Part shown: piece after piece, positions 52,746 to 63,740 of the stretch | Numbering within the stretch: the stretch's first letter is position 1 | Layout: each line of letters opens with the position of its first letter | NCBI GenBank assembly: GCA_030710605.1 | Contig: CP092879.1 | Span: 44,459,151-44,523,150, forward strand | Reading direction: 5' to 3' | Length of the DNA: 64,000 nt | From: Cordylochernes scorpioides | Taxonomy: Eukaryota > Arthropoda > Arachnida > Pseudoscorpiones > Chernetidae | Program-made: the position numbers and the translations under genes | The notes under the pieces: model-generated | Told to the model about the DNA's origin: nothing | Database searches by the model: none | Seen by the model: the letters and a program-made list of their open reading frames with translations, nothing else

Positions 52746-52881
52746 AGTTGAGGGAATGGTTCGCACGCACTACTTAGAGGAATCCATTCTTCACCTCGAA
52801 TTATTTTATTAGCCTCTTCACCTACTTTAGGTCCATGGAGCTGCAGCCATTTGTAGTGTCTAGAGGAAGTTGGTTCAGTGC
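52746..52881 (-). CDS. candidate orphan exon, unidentified
   Basis: Minus strand: pyrimidine tract ending TTTTTCAG, 136 open bases (phase 2/2), then GTAAGG. Would encode 44 residues with RHYKWLQLHGPKVGEEANK and GEEWIPLSSACEPF. The region is less AT-rich than its flanks, and upstream (to 53040) the same strand reads partly open (ILRRLDDTDGGRGQSRA) with one stop. I do not recognise the protein; it could be an exon, a decayed retrogene or chance. Confidence 0.3.
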
Positions 52882-53620
52882 CTGAAAAACAGAGGGAGTT
52901 ACTCGTTGGTACAGGTATACATTTTCTTCAATATTGGCTACCCATCAGGGGATAAATAGCTCGGCTTTGTCCCCGTCCTCCATCAGTGTCATCGAGTCTT
53001 CTCAGTATCGCTATCTCTTATCTGTGATAGGGCGGTGAATTTCCAAGAAAAGCTCCAAGTCTTGCTACCACCAATAAGGTCCCTTAGTCTTGATTCTCAT
53101 CTTGTGAGTATACTGAGTTTTCAATGACCATTTCTGTATCAAATGGTGGAGCTACAAACTGCTCTGTTTCAGAAAGGTCATGCTTTACTGTTTTACGTCT
53201 TAGAGATTGTTACTGTCCAAAGGATATAAACTCGCCAGTCACGCACTAATGGGAAGGGTGATTCTCTGCCAGGAATATTTTATGTTGATTTCTTCATTCA
53301 TTGGGTCCTCTTTCGCTACTGAACGGCTGCTTAGACTGATCGTGTTCGACGCTATTGAAGCGATACTAAATGGAGTTAATTATAAATCACAACCTATTAA
53401 CTTTATTTATCTGACAAATTAATCTAATTCCAATTTTGGCGAAGACATAGTTCATAATGGTTCTCAGGGCATTTGTCTCTAACTTAATGGTCGTGTTTAC
53501 TTCCATTTAGCGGTACCCAGGCCATGTCCTTGTCCATGTTGACATGTTGGCGCTGGATCCTTCTTATAATATATACAGTCATCAGCGTCATGCACAATTC
53601 TTTCTTAATTCTGTCACCGT

Positions 53621-53691
53621 TTGCTTTTGGTTCAGTGGTAGAATGCTCGCCTGCCACGCCGTCGCCCCGGGTTCGATTCCCGGCCGATGCA
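53621..53691 (+). pseudogene. tRNA-Gly(GCC)-like copy 1, disrupted
   Basis: From GGTTCAGTGGTAGAATGC to GGTTCGATTCCCGGCCGATG this matches a tRNA-Gly with GCC anticodon and ends in a T run. The 5' acceptor strand is replaced by unrelated bases and the anticodon stem is mispaired (GCCGT instead of GCGGG). Not a functional tRNA gene. Confidence 0.7.
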
Positions 53692-53719
53692 TTTTTTTTT
53701 TTTTTCAATTTTTAAAACT

Positions 53720-54301
53720 TATTTATATTATTAAAATATATGTGCTTTTCCTGTCTATGTACAGATTTATGGTCTATGTACACAAGTATACAAGTATGTA
53801 TACAAGTTATTTGCAAATTGCGTGGCAAATTTGCCCTTTCGCTCGCAAGCTGCGCCTCTAGCGGTGAAGATGGGAGGTAATATCAGCTGACCTAATGCAC
53901 ATGTAAAACGTGTTTTAACAGGACATAGAGAAAAATCTGGAAAATATATTTTTCTAATTTTTAGTCAAGAAAAATAAATTGACAGGTTCTGGGAAAAAAA
54001 GTAGTTGTTTTTTATTCCGAAAATGATGATGACAATATTATCATATTTGATTATCAGATACAAAATTATATCCGGAAAAATTCCAAAAAGCAGAGACCAC
54101 GGGTGAAGCCAGTTCATTTTCAGTATGCAGGAACAAAATTCTAACAGAAAAACATTCATTCGAGCAGAAGACACAAAGCCAGATCATCTCTTTATAAAAA
54201 TATCGCTTCTCAGACACAAAGTTTGGAGCGGGACGTTTCACAAGAATGACATCCACGGCGCCAATTTATAATTGTAACGAATAGTATTTGAATAAAAGCA
54301 T
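53720..54301. other. no supported gene
   Basis: 53820-53880 is a GC-richer patch without a readable protein. Rest AT-rich. Confidence 0.4.
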
Positions 54302-54330
54302 TTAATCGGGTAAAACCCGGGCATTGCCCT
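54302..54330 (+). repeat. Helitron-type hairpin end, truncated
   Basis: CGGGTAAAACCCGGGC then ATTGCCC matches the minus-strand end at 37754-37795 but stops before the CTAG. Confidence 0.4.
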
Positions 54331-54401
54331 TTCTTAATAAATTTTGTCACCGTTTGCTTTTGTGAATGGAATAAATACCCAAATATGGTCATTTCTCATA
54401 A

Positions 54402-54472
54402 TCATGTGTGGTTCAGTGGTAGAATGCTCGCCTGCCACGCGGGCGGCCCGGGTTCGATTCCCGGCCGATGCA
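54402..54472 (+). pseudogene. tRNA-Gly(GCC)-like copy 2, 5' acceptor lost
   Basis: D arm, anticodon arm (CTCGC-CTGCCAC-GCGGG), T arm and 3' acceptor (CCGATGCA) of tRNA-Gly(GCC) are intact and a T run follows, but the 5' acceptor reads TCATGTG instead of the complementary GCATCGG. Shares upstream TTGTCACCGTTTGCTTTT and ~25 downstream bases with copy 1, so the pair comes from a larger duplication or a SINE-like unit. Confidence 0.7.
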
Positions 54473-54506
54473 TTTTTTTTTTACAATTTTAAAAACTCAT
54501 TTATAT

Positions 54507-54757
54507 TGTGGCGAAGAAATATTTTATTATTTAATTTAATATTATTCAATGAAAATATATTCAACAGATTATAAAAATATATATTACTCAGTATTTGTGA
54601 AATCATCTTTTAAATATTTCTTTGCTTGCTTGCTTTAGATTCTATTGCTGTAAATAGTTTTGGCTGACTTGTTAATAATTGTCGACTCGTCATTGTGACG
54701 TCATCAATAAATACTTTTATATCTTAGGATATTTCAAGGCTTGATTTCTACGCTACA
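54507..54757 (+). repeat. 5' LTR of Ty3/gypsy element 1
   Basis: Starts TGTGGCGAAG and ends CGCTACA (short inverted ends), 251 bp, 77 bases before gag. Inserted in the downstream flank of tRNA-Gly copy 2. The following ACTGTTGAAGAAGCTGG is where a primer-binding site would lie. No 3' LTR in the window. Confidence 0.6.
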
Positions 54758-54834
54758 ACTGTTGAAGAAGCTGGATCGATACCCATTCAGAAAAAAAGCG
54801 TAAAATTGATTCGGTTGAGCAAGAAGAAACAACC

Positions 54835-56013
54835 ATGAACATCAAAAAAGAAGCAACAAATCAGGTAGGTTCATTTTTTATACAACATTTACCTAGAAAC
54901 CCCACAATGTTCTCTGGTGAGGGTTCTGAAGATCCCCATAACTGGTTGAAAAAGTACGAACGTGTGGCGAAGCATAACCAATGGGATGAAACACTTTGTC
55001 TTGCCAACGTTTACTTTTATTTGACCGGCACTGCTCTCAAATGGTTTGAGAACAATGAGGAGAGCATCCTGACATGGAAGGAGTTCATGTCCCAGTTAAA
55101 ATCAGTTTTCGGAAAAAACGAAAACTTGAGGTTACGAGCAGAGAAACCCTTAAAAACTCGCGCACAATTAAAAGGTGAAAGCACCGAATTTCATATTCAA
55201 GAAGTCCTGCGCCTTTGCAAAGAGGTAGACCCTCATATGAATGAGGAAGATAAAATATCCCATTTGATGAAAGGGATAGCAGAGGAGCTCTACCAGGCAC
55301 TTTTCCCAAGAGATGCACATACCACCGAACAATTCGTCACCGAGTGTCGCCGCATTGAAGCGCTACATTGTAAGCGAGTAACCCCAACCAGGTACGAGCG
55401 ACTACCAAATGTGGCGTCTCTCATTGATCATGATGACAGGGCAGATCTGTCATCTATGATTAGGCAAATGGTTCGCGAGGAGGTACAGCGAGCATTAGCC
55501 TCTCCTCGAGAAGAACCAGAAATTTCTGCAATTGAACATATGGTGCAGCAAGAAATTGAAAAAACCATTGCGCCAATTTCTAGAAGTTTCCCTCAAAATA
55601 GAGCGCCAAGGCCATTACCAAGCCCTAGGTACGAGTTCCAACCCAGAAATTTCCAACCTAGACCGCAGCAGCCGAAACAAGTAAACGGAAGACGCGATAC
55701 CAACGAATGGCGAACCACGGAAGGTAAGCCAATCTGTTTCCACTGCGGACGCCCTGGCCACGTCGTGCGCTACTGCCGTGACAGGAGGAGAGAATATGAA
55801 GGAGAACAAACTTGGAATTACAAACAGAGAGATAGGCTAGAGCCTAGAACATTCTATAATTCTCGGAGCAGCCAAGAGCCCAACGACGACCTGCCAAGAG
55901 AAAATAGACGCCGCTACCGAAGCCCCTCTCCTTACACTGGCCGAAAAGGACAATATTCGTCTCCTGATAGAAGACCCAGCCAGTCGCCTCGCCGTTCCCG
56001 TCAGGAAAACTAG
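54835..56013 (+). CDS. gag: Gag of Ty3/gypsy element 1
   Basis: 392 residues. A Ty3-type Gag domain (PHNWLKKYERVAKHNQWDET, TGTALKWFENNEE, LKSVFGK, LMKGIAEELYQALF) occupies residues ~25-190. A CCHC knuckle CFHCGRPGHVVRYC (C-x2-C-x4-H-x4-C) lies near residues 302-315, and the tail is rich in Arg and Ser. Met at 54835 follows the LTR and a 77-base leader. Gag assembles the particle and binds the RNA. The frame is intact, although pol downstream is not. Confidence 0.85.
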   Translation: MNIKKEATNQVGSFFIQHLPRNPTMFSGEGSEDPHNWLKKYERVAKHNQWDETLCLANVYFYLTGTALKWFENNEESILTWKEFMSQLKSVFGKNENLRLRAEKPLKTRAQLKGESTEFHIQEVLRLCKEVDPHMNEEDKISHLMKGIAEELYQALFPRDAHTTEQFVTECRRIEALHCKRVTPTRYERLPNVASLIDHDDRADLSSMIRQMVREEVQRALASPREEPEISAIEHMVQQEIEKTIAPISRSFPQNRAPRPLPSPRYEFQPRNFQPRPQQPKQVNGRRDTNEWRTTEGKPICFHCGRPGHVVRYCRDRRREYEGEQTWNYKQRDRLEPRTFYNSRSSQEPNDDLPRENRRRYRSPSPYTGRKGQYSSPDRRPSQSPRRSRQEN

Positions 56014-56069
56014 AAGATGCGTCCTATTTTGGAGGTAAGGCCGCAAAATTTATAAATTCCTACTTAGAA

Positions 56070-59000
56070 TTAAAAATTAGAATTAAAAGAAAATTACATA
56101 GACATTAAAATAGAAGGAAAAATAACGCGTGCCCTCGTCGACTCAGGAGCCTCATATTCTGTCATTTCTGAGAGGTTCAGACTCAAACTAAGAAAAATAA
56201 TGTTTGCCGAAACTGACGTCACATTACGAGTAGCCAACGGTAAAATTGTAAGACCAAAAGGACGCTGCACACTGAAACTGGACTTGAATGGACTACAGGA
56301 AAGCTTTGAATTTGTCGTTATGGAAGACTGTAGTCACGAAGTTATTCTTGGTTGGGACTTTTTGAAGTTATCTAGGGCGATAATTGATTCAGCTGACGAC
56401 ACACTCTTCTTAGAAAAATGTCTTTTTGAGGATACCCCTAAGAACAGCTCACCTCTCTACTCAGAATTTGAATATAGAATCGAACCCGCCTCTATTCAGT
56501 TAATAGAAGTAGCAAGTCGTGACATTCCTAATGACGCAATTGTGGTGGCAGAATGTCGAAAAGAGCTATTGCTGGAAAGAGAACTAACGGCTCCCTCCTC
56601 TGTCATTTCACTTACCAATAACCGAGGTAAATTTTGGGTGGTGAATTGGAGTCCATATCCGAAACTAATCCCACAGGGGTTGCATGTAGCCGATAGTGCT
56701 GTCATCGAAGATAGTCAATTATGTACTCTAGCTGATTGTAACCAAGTTGAAACAGAGGCGGAACATTCTGAAGACCCAAAAATCTCGGAATTTTTTATAG
56801 ATGATTCACTTGATAAATCTCAAAAAGAAAAATTAAGAAATTTGTTGAAAAACTATACGGATATTTTCGAATTTAGTAAAAGAAAACAATTCAAAGACGT
56901 CAATGTTAAACACAGAATTAACACTGGAGACCACCTACCGACCAAACAAAGACCTTACCGAGTTGCACCAAGAGAACGCCAAATTATTCAGGATGAGAGA
57001 GGTAAACAAGATGGAAAAACTTGACATCATTCAGCCCTCTGAAAGTCCGTGGGCCTCACCTGTCGTATTGATAAGAAAAAATGATGGAAGCTGGATATTC
57101 TGCGTCGATTACCGCCGCCTTAAGAAAATAACAAAAAAGGATGTCTACCTTCTCCCAAGGATCGACGACACTTTAGACTGCTTACGGGGAGCTAGATTTT
57201 ATTCTTCCATGGACCTCCAATCAGGGTACTGGCAAATCGACGTAGAAGAATCGGACCGTGAGAAGACAGCATTTATAACTCCAGATGGACTGTACAAGTT
57301 CAAAGTAATGCCATTTGGGTTATGTAATGCTTCAGCTACCTTCGAACGAATGATAGATAATCTTCTGAAGGATCTTAAGTGGGCCATTTGCTTGTGTTAC
57401 CTCGACGACATAATCGTTTTTTCAGATGGCTTTGAAGAACATCTAAGACGCCTTCAACTTGTATTAAATTGCCTTAAGAAAGCCGGATTATGTCTCAATT
57501 CCAAGAAATGCAAGTTTGGTGCAAAAACTATCACGGTTCTTGGACATGAGGTGAGTGAAAATGGAATTCGTCCCGACCAAGAAAAGATTCGAGCAGTCCG
57601 CGACTTCGCTACGCCAAGGTCATTGAAGGAAGTTAGAAGTTTTCTTGGCCTTTCATCCTACTACCGCCGCTTCATACCCAATTATGCCCACGTAGCCCAA
57701 CCCTTGAATGACCTTTTGAAGAAAGACTCAGCATTTAATTGGAACCAGGAAGAGCAAAATGCATTTGAAGCTCTCAAGTCAGCGTTAATTTCCGAACCCG
57801 CTCTTGGACATTTTGATTACTCATCCCCAACCGAAATACACACTGACGCAAGCAACTACGGAATAGGAGCAGTATTAGTGCAGATACAAAAGGGAAAGGA
57901 AAGAGCCATTGCTTATGCATCCAGAACTTCAAATAGGGCAGAAAAAAATTATTCAACCACAGAAAGGGAATGCCTTGCCATCATTTGGGCTATCAATAAA
58001 TTCCGACCATATGTCTTTGGACAGCCGTTCACTATTGTTACAGACCACCACTCTTTGTGCTGGCTGACCAACCTCAAAGACCCATGTGGGAGGTTAGCAA
58101 GATGGGCACTTCGGCTGCAAGAGTTTGACGTCACTGTCGTGTATAAGAGCGGAAGGAAACATCAGGACGCAGACTGCTTATCAAGAAGTCCATTAGAATA
58201 CAGTGAAGATATGGAGGAAGATATTCCAAGCATAGTGACTTTGCAGAACTTTAGCGAAGAGCAGATGAATGATCAAGCTCTTAGAAAAATCGCTGACCAA
58301 TTACAAAGTACTCCTAATAATTCCTTTGTAAAAATCGATAACACGCTCTACAGAAAAAATTATGATCCAATGGGGAAACCATGGCTTTTGGTGGTTCCAC
58401 GCCATTTAAGGAAGGAATTACTGAAAAATTTCCATGATTCACCCACGGCTGGTCACCTCGGATTTACTAAAACCTATGACAGAATAAGAAAAAAGTATTA
58501 CTGGCCCGGAATGTATAGAACGGTTAGAAGGTATGTGGCACACTGTTCAGATTGTCAGAGGCGTAAACATCAGCCCCAACTCCCCTCAGGGCACTTACAG
58601 CCAATACCTGTTCCTGAAGTTGCCTTTGAAAAGGTAGGAATGGATCTCCTGGGGAGATTTCCAACATCAGAAGGTGGCAACCGTTGGATTATTGTATGTA
58701 CGGACTACCTAACGAAATATGCGATAACTAAAGCTCTACCCACAAGTGAATCCATGGAAGTTGCCAAATTCTTCATTGAAGATGTCATCTTAAAGCACGG
58801 CGCGCCGAGGGAATTAATCACGGATAGAGGAAGGAACTTCACATCTTCAATGATAAGTGATCTGAACAACCAGTGCAGAATAACCCATCGGAAGACGACC
58901 GCCTATCACCCCCAGACAAACGGACTCACGGAGAGGTTGAATAAGACCATAGCAGACATGCTGTCCATGTATGTAGATGTCAACCAGAAAGATTGGGACA

Positions 59001-59283
59001 GGATTCTTCCATTCGTTACATTTGCATACAACACAGCAAAACAAGAGTCTACTGGGTTCACCCCATTTTTCCTTGTACACGGGCGTGAAGCCGAGACTCC
59101 ACTTGACGTGTTATTCCCCAAGTTATTGCCAGAAGACGACGATTTCATCCAAACTCTAGGGTCAAGAGCCGAAGAAGCACGAAAACTGGCACGTATCCAC
59201 TCCATGAGATCTCAAGATAGCAATAAACATCTCTATGACGCCCATCACAGAAATATAATTTATCAGCCTGAAGATCTTGTATG
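56070..59283 (+). pseudogene. pol: Pol of Ty3/gypsy element 1, frameshifted and split
   Basis: Protease with ALVDSGASYSVIS near 56130 and VILGWDFLK; reverse transcriptase with FCVDYRRL, MPFGLCNASATF and catalytic YLDD near 57400; RNase H with HTDASNYGIGAV, STTERECLAI, TDHHSL; integrase with an HHCC finger (HDSPTAGH ... CSDC), GMDLLG, TDRGRNF and GLTERLNKTI (DDE). Two breaks: stop codons between Gag and protease, and an apparent 4-base insertion near 56995-57000 that moves protease/RT-start and the rest into different frames. The integrase C-terminus is cut at 59283 by element 2. Only a few residues seem to continue after 63704. Confidence 0.88.
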
Positions 59284-59467
59284 TGTTGTATATAGTTATA
59301 ATCTGTGCTACAAAAGATCTGGCAACCAGTATGTAAACAACGCCGCATAATAAATATATAATTGTTCTAGCACGGCGGTATATTAATTGTCTATATACAT
59401 AAAGGCTGTAACTATATTAAATATATATAAAGCTAAAGGTAAATGAACCCGTATAAAAGATACAACA
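59284..59467 (+). repeat. 5' LTR of element 2
   Basis: 184 bp, TGTTGTATATAG to AGATACAACA. By eye identical to the 3' copy. Contains AATAAA near 59349 and TATATAAAG near 59426. Confidence 0.95.
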
Positions 59468-59485
59468 TGGTGGCAGCGGTGGGAT
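59468..59485 (+). other. putative primer-binding site
   Basis: TGGTGGCAGCGGTGGGAT directly after the 5' LTR; TGG is the complement of a tRNA CCA end. The tRNA was not identified. Confidence 0.5.
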
Positions 59486-59537
59486 GTTGAAAGATAAGTA
59501 AAATTCCAAATATCAATTAAGCCTAACACGTTGAAAA

Positions 59538-62500
59538 ATGGCCTCGAGTACCGGAAATAGTTTGCAGCCATTTGTGCCGGGAACAAACCCATCAGAAGCA
59601 TGGGGTAAATGGAAAAAGAGATTCCAAATGTTTTACATAGCCACAGAAATAGATAAAAAATCTATTCCAAGACAAAGGGCTATTCTACTCTATAATATTG
59701 GTGAGTTAGCCCTAGATATATACTCTACATTTAAAATACAAGAAACTGATGCCTCTCCGACTGTTCCGGATATACTTGAACTGTTTGATGGACACTTTAA
59801 ACCATATAAAAACACAACCTATAAGAGGTACCAGTTTTTTACAACGGAACAAGGGGAGAATCAGAATTTTGATGACTATGTAACTGAATTGAAAAATAAA
59901 AGCATGGACTGCGAATTTGGAGAGCTTGCAGATTCCTTGGTCAGAGATAGAATTATAATTGGAATTAAAGACAAAGCTTTAAAAGAAAGGATGCTACAAG
60001 ATCCTGATCTTTCTTTAGCTAAAGCCATAGACTTGGGAAGAGCTACTGAAACTTCTAGACAACAAGTAAAAAATATAACTAGAGAAGATGTTGATTTACA
60101 TTCTATAAAATATAAAAAGCAATATAAAAAGAATTTCAAATATCCAGTTGGTAGAAAACCTAATGTATCTGAGGAACATCCTAATGCAAAGGTTTGCCAA
60201 AATTGTGGTTCCAGACATCCATATGGTAAATGTTTTGCATATGGTAAAATATGCAATTCATGTAAAAAACCAAACCATTTTGCTAAAATGTGTAGGAACA
60301 GAGTGCATATGTTGGAGGAAAGAGCGGAAGAGGAAGAAGAAATGTGTCTTCAATACCTATCCCTAGATAGCATTACTGGTCTAGAGTGGACTAAAATAAT
60401 CTTGGTGGAGAATAATTCAGTTAATTTTAAATTAGACACAGGAGCACAGGTGAACATCCTGCCATTGGATACCATTAAAAATTGGCAAAATAAACCCTGC
60501 ATATATCCAACTGGGATTGCGGTTTATTCATATACAGGAGAAAAAGTACCAATAAGGGGCAAATGCAAGGCTTCATGTACCTCTGGGAAAAAATCTGAAA
60601 TCCTTGAATTTCTAGTCGTGGATTTGCCAGCTCCACCAATTTTGGGATTGGCAGCGTGTAAAAAATTAGAGCTGATATTAAAAGTAGAGTCGTTGGAACA
60701 GGACCATACTGGGACAAAGATGGATGCTTCACCTACAAAGATAATAGAGTCCTACAGAGATGTCTTTGATGAGATCGGAACACTCCCTGGAGAGCATTCT
60801 GTGATCCTGAGAGAAAATGCACATCCAAGAATTCAGTTAGCTCGCCGAATTCCGTTTGCACTGAAAAAACCAGTTGAGATGGAGCTAAAATCGATGGAGG
60901 AACAAAAGATCATCTCAAAGGTAGACCAACCAGCAGAGTGGGCACACCCGATGGTAATCATTAAGAAACCAAATGGAAAGGTTCGTATCTGTATGGACCC
61001 TAGAGAGCTAAATCCATGGATTAAAATGGAATATCGTCAACTTCCTGCCCCTGAAGGCATCATTGCTGATATCACAAAATCACCCATCTATACAGTACTT
61101 GATGCTAAGTCAGCCTTTTGGCAAATCAAGTTAGACGAAAAGTCATCTAGCCTTTTAACAATGGCTACACCTTATGGGTATTACAGATTCCATCGGTTAC
61201 CTTTTGGTATTTGCAGCGCTCCAGAAGTTTTCTATAAAAAAATGCAAAGTATGTTTACAGGAATTGAAGGAGTAAAAGTATACATGGATGATATAATAAT
61301 ATACGGAAACTCCCTCACGGAGCACAATAGTAGACTGATTACGGTTTTGGAAATTGCTAGAAAAAATAATTTAAAGTTTGAATTCAATAAAATGCAACTG
61401 GCCCAAGAAAAAGTTAAGTTCATTGGACATGAGATATCCAAGAATGGCATCTCTGCAGATCCATCTAAATTAGAAGCAATACAAAAAATAAAAAGACCAA
61501 TGGACAAGACATCTCTTCAAAGATTTTTGGGAACTGTGAACTATCTAGCTAAATTCATGCATAATCTGGCAGATAAAACTGTCTTGTTAAGACAACTCCT
61601 AAAAAAGAATACCCTGTGGACATGGAATGAGGCTATAGAAAAAGAATTCATTGAGCTGAAAAATTTGGTATCAAATCCTCCAGTTCTTGGCCTCTTTGAC
61701 CCCCATCGGAAGGTAACACTTTCAGTGGACGCTAGTCAACATGGGCTTGGGGCTGTCTTGATGCAAGAGGGAAGACCCATCGCTTTTGCATCCGCATCCT
61801 TGAATAACACTCAGAAAAAATATGCCCAGATTGAAAAGGAGCTCTTAGCTCTCTGGTATGGATGCCAAAGATTTAACTATCATTTGTATGGAAGAAAGTT
61901 CACAGCCCAGACGGATCATAAACCCTTGTTGGCTATACTAAAAAAGCCACTAGAGGAATTATCTCCAAGACTTGAAAGACTGGTCTTGAAATTGATGCGA
62001 TATGATTTTAATTTAGAATATGTACCAGGAAAATTGATTCACACCGCAGACACTCTATCTAGAGATTCAATTTCAGAGGAAACCATCGACACCTCAGATC
62101 TGGATCTCCAGAACACCATTATGACTCTAAATCTGAAGGTGACCACTAAAAGATACCAGGAAATTCTCAGAGATATGGAGTCAGATGAAGAAATGATAAA
62201 ATTAAGGGATCATATACTGAATGGGTGGCCTATTCATAAGAAAAGTGTGGACTATGCTGTTAAGCCCTACTGGCATTGTAAAGAAGAACTATATATATGG
62301 AAAGACCTGATTTGTAGAGGACAAAGACTTGTCATCCCTAAAGTCCAAAGGGAAAGCATCTTGCAAACACTACACATGTCTCATCAAGGGATCTCTGCTT
62401 GTAAAAACAGAGCACATGAAGCTATTTATTGGCCTGGACTGGATAGAGAAATAGAAGAGATGGTTTATAAGTGTAGAATTTGTCAAGAATCACAACCTTC

Positions 62501-63506
62501 GCAAAGGAAAGAACCACTTATACCTCACGAAATAGCAGACTACCCTTGGCAAAAAGTAGCTATTGATTTCTTCTATCTAGACCAATCTGTATTCATAATA
62601 ATAGTAGACTACTACAGCAGCTTTCCTGAAGTCATCAAGGTAGCATCAACTTCAGCAAAAGAGATTCTACCAGTTTTGAAATCTACCTTCGCAAGACATG
62701 GGATTCCAGAGATCATCATCACTGATAATGGACCACCATTTACATCACAAGACTTTACTAATTTTACAAATGAATGGGACATAGAACATAAAACCTCTAG
62801 CCCAGGATACCCAAAATCAAACGGATTAGTGGAGAGGATGGTGCAAACAGTAAAGCAGCAACTTAAGAAATGCCGTCAAGACAACACTGATCCTTATATG
62901 TGTTTAATAGCCCTGAGAACAACTCCGTCAAATAATCTACCGTCCCCAGCTCAGATGCTAATGGGAAGAAACTTGAGAACCTTGATCCCAATGAAAACCA
63001 CAAAGCTAAAACCTGCTTTCATTAGCACGGAAAACATTCTACAGCAGAAGAGGGAAAATCAATATAAGATGAAAAAATATTATGACCGAAATGCCAAAAT
63101 ACTTCCTAAAATGAGTCCTGGTGAACAGGTAAATGCCAAAACTAGCAATGCCTGGAGACCAGCTACCATCATTGGAGAAGCCAACCAGCCTCGATCATAC
63201 ATCATTCAGAACAACGAGGGCCGAATATTAAAACGGAACAGAGTTCACCTACGGCCCAGAAGTTATCCTGTTGGACAGAGAAGGAGCAGCCAGTCATCGC
63301 CCCAATTGGATCCAGCCCCCTCGACATCATCGGAGTCCAGTGGTCAAAGGGAACCAGGAGAATTTCCCCGCCTGAACCTCAGTCCTGAAGAGTTGGCCCT
63401 ATCCACTTCAACTCCCATAGGAAACTACAATGAAGGAGGCACTGCCTACACCACTAGAAGTGGACGTGTGGTAAAGCCTCCAAAGAGATTCGACCCCGGA
63501 CTTTAA
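59538..63506 (+). CDS. gag-pol: Gag-Pol polyprotein of element 2 (1322 aa)
   Basis: One uninterrupted frame carries all functions. Gag, residues ~1-210; two zinc knuckles at ~218-252 (CQNCGSRHPYGKC and CNSCKKPNHFAKMC); protease DTGAQVNIL at ~298; reverse transcriptase ~415-640 with MDPRELN, LPFGICSAPE and YMDD at ~581; RNase H from SVDASQHGLGAV at ~727 to TDHKPL; integrase HHCC finger ~941-982 (HMSHQG, CRICQ), then AIDFFYLD, TDNGPPF at ~1061 and GLVERM at ~1095 (DDE); a C-terminal WRPATIIG ... NRVHLRP region. Gag fused to Pol in one frame with no Env fits Mag / K02A2.6-like Ty3 elements. The Met at 59538 lies 70 bases after the 5' LTR. Looks autonomous. Confidence 0.95.
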   Translation: MASSTGNSLQPFVPGTNPSEAWGKWKKRFQMFYIATEIDKKSIPRQRAILLYNIGELALDIYSTFKIQETDASPTVPDILELFDGHFKPYKNTTYKRYQFFTTEQGENQNFDDYVTELKNKSMDCEFGELADSLVRDRIIIGIKDKALKERMLQDPDLSLAKAIDLGRATETSRQQVKNITREDVDLHSIKYKKQYKKNFKYPVGRKPNVSEEHPNAKVCQNCGSRHPYGKCFAYGKICNSCKKPNHFAKMCRNRVHMLEERAEEEEEMCLQYLSLDSITGLEWTKIILVENNSVNFKLDTGAQVNILPLDTIKNWQNKPCIYPTGIAVYSYTGEKVPIRGKCKASCTSGKKSEILEFLVVDLPAPPILGLAACKKLELILKVESLEQDHTGTKMDASPTKIIESYRDVFDEIGTLPGEHSVILRENAHPRIQLARRIPFALKKPVEMELKSMEEQKIISKVDQPAEWAHPMVIIKKPNGKVRICMDPRELNPWIKMEYRQLPAPEGIIADITKSPIYTVLDAKSAFWQIKLDEKSSSLLTMATPYGYYRFHRLPFGICSAPEVFYKKMQSMFTGIEGVKVYMDDIIIYGNSLTEHNSRLITVLEIARKNNLKFEFNKMQLAQEKVKFIGHEISKNGISADPSKLEAIQKIKRPMDKTSLQRFLGTVNYLAKFMHNLADKTVLLRQLLKKNTLWTWNEAIEKEFIELKNLVSNPPVLGLFDPHRKVTLSVDASQHGLGAVLMQEGRPIAFASASLNNTQKKYAQIEKELLALWYGCQRFNYHLYGRKFTAQTDHKPLLAILKKPLEELSPRLERLVLKLMRYDFNLEYVPGKLIHTADTLSRDSISEETIDTSDLDLQNTIMTLNLKVTTKRYQEILRDMESDEEMIKLRDHILNGWPIHKKSVDYAVKPYWHCKEELYIWKDLICRGQRLVIPKVQRESILQTLHMSHQGISACKNRAHEAIYWPGLDREIEEMVYKCRICQESQPSQRKEPLIPHEIADYPWQKVAIDFFYLDQSVFIIIVDYYSSFPEVIKVASTSAKEILPVLKSTFARHGIPEIIITDNGPPFTSQDFTNFTNEWDIEHKTSSPGYPKSNGLVERMVQTVKQQLKKCRQDNTDPYMCLIALRTTPSNNLPSPAQMLMGRNLRTLIPMKTTKLKPAFISTENILQQKRENQYKMKKYYDRNAKILPKMSPGEQVNAKTSNAWRPATIIGEANQPRSYIIQNNEGRILKRNRVHLRPRSYPVGQRRSSQSSPQLDPAPSTSSESSGQREPGEFPRLNLSPEELALSTSTPIGNYNEGGTAYTTRSGRVVKPPKRFDPGL

Positions 63507-63508
63507 TT

Positions 63509-63520
63509 AAAAGGGGAACA
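63509..63520 (+). other. polypurine tract of element 2
   Basis: AAAAGGGGAACA ends exactly at the 3' LTR; it would prime second-strand synthesis. Confidence 0.75.
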
Positions 63521-63704
63521 TGTTGTATATAGTTATAATCTGTGCTACAAAAGATCTGGCAACCAGTATGTAAACAACGCCGCATAATAAATATATAATT
63601 GTTCTAGCACGGCGGTATATTAATTGTCTATATACATAAAGGCTGTAACTATATTAAATATATATAAAGCTAAAGGTAAATGAACCCGTATAAAAGATAC
63701 AACA
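63521..63704 (+). repeat. 3' LTR of element 2
   Basis: 184 bp, no difference seen from the 5' LTR. Followed by the GTATG target copy. Confidence 0.95.
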
Positions 63705-63740
63705 GTATGGATCTTTATTATAATAACGAATAGATTCAAA

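Larger units (their letters stand above)
59284..63704 (+). mobile_element. intact nested Ty3/gypsy retrotransposon (element 2)
   Basis: 4421 bp. Two identical 184-bp LTRs (59284-59467, 63521-63704) and GTATG on both sides (59279-59283 and 63705-63709), a 5-bp target duplication. One long open frame between. Inserted in the integrase tail of element 1. Identical LTRs mean a recent insertion. Confidence 0.95.

Noticed and set aside
53621-54472. Two functional tRNA-Gly genes.
   Set aside because: The 5' acceptor strand is missing in both and the anticodon stem is mispaired in one.
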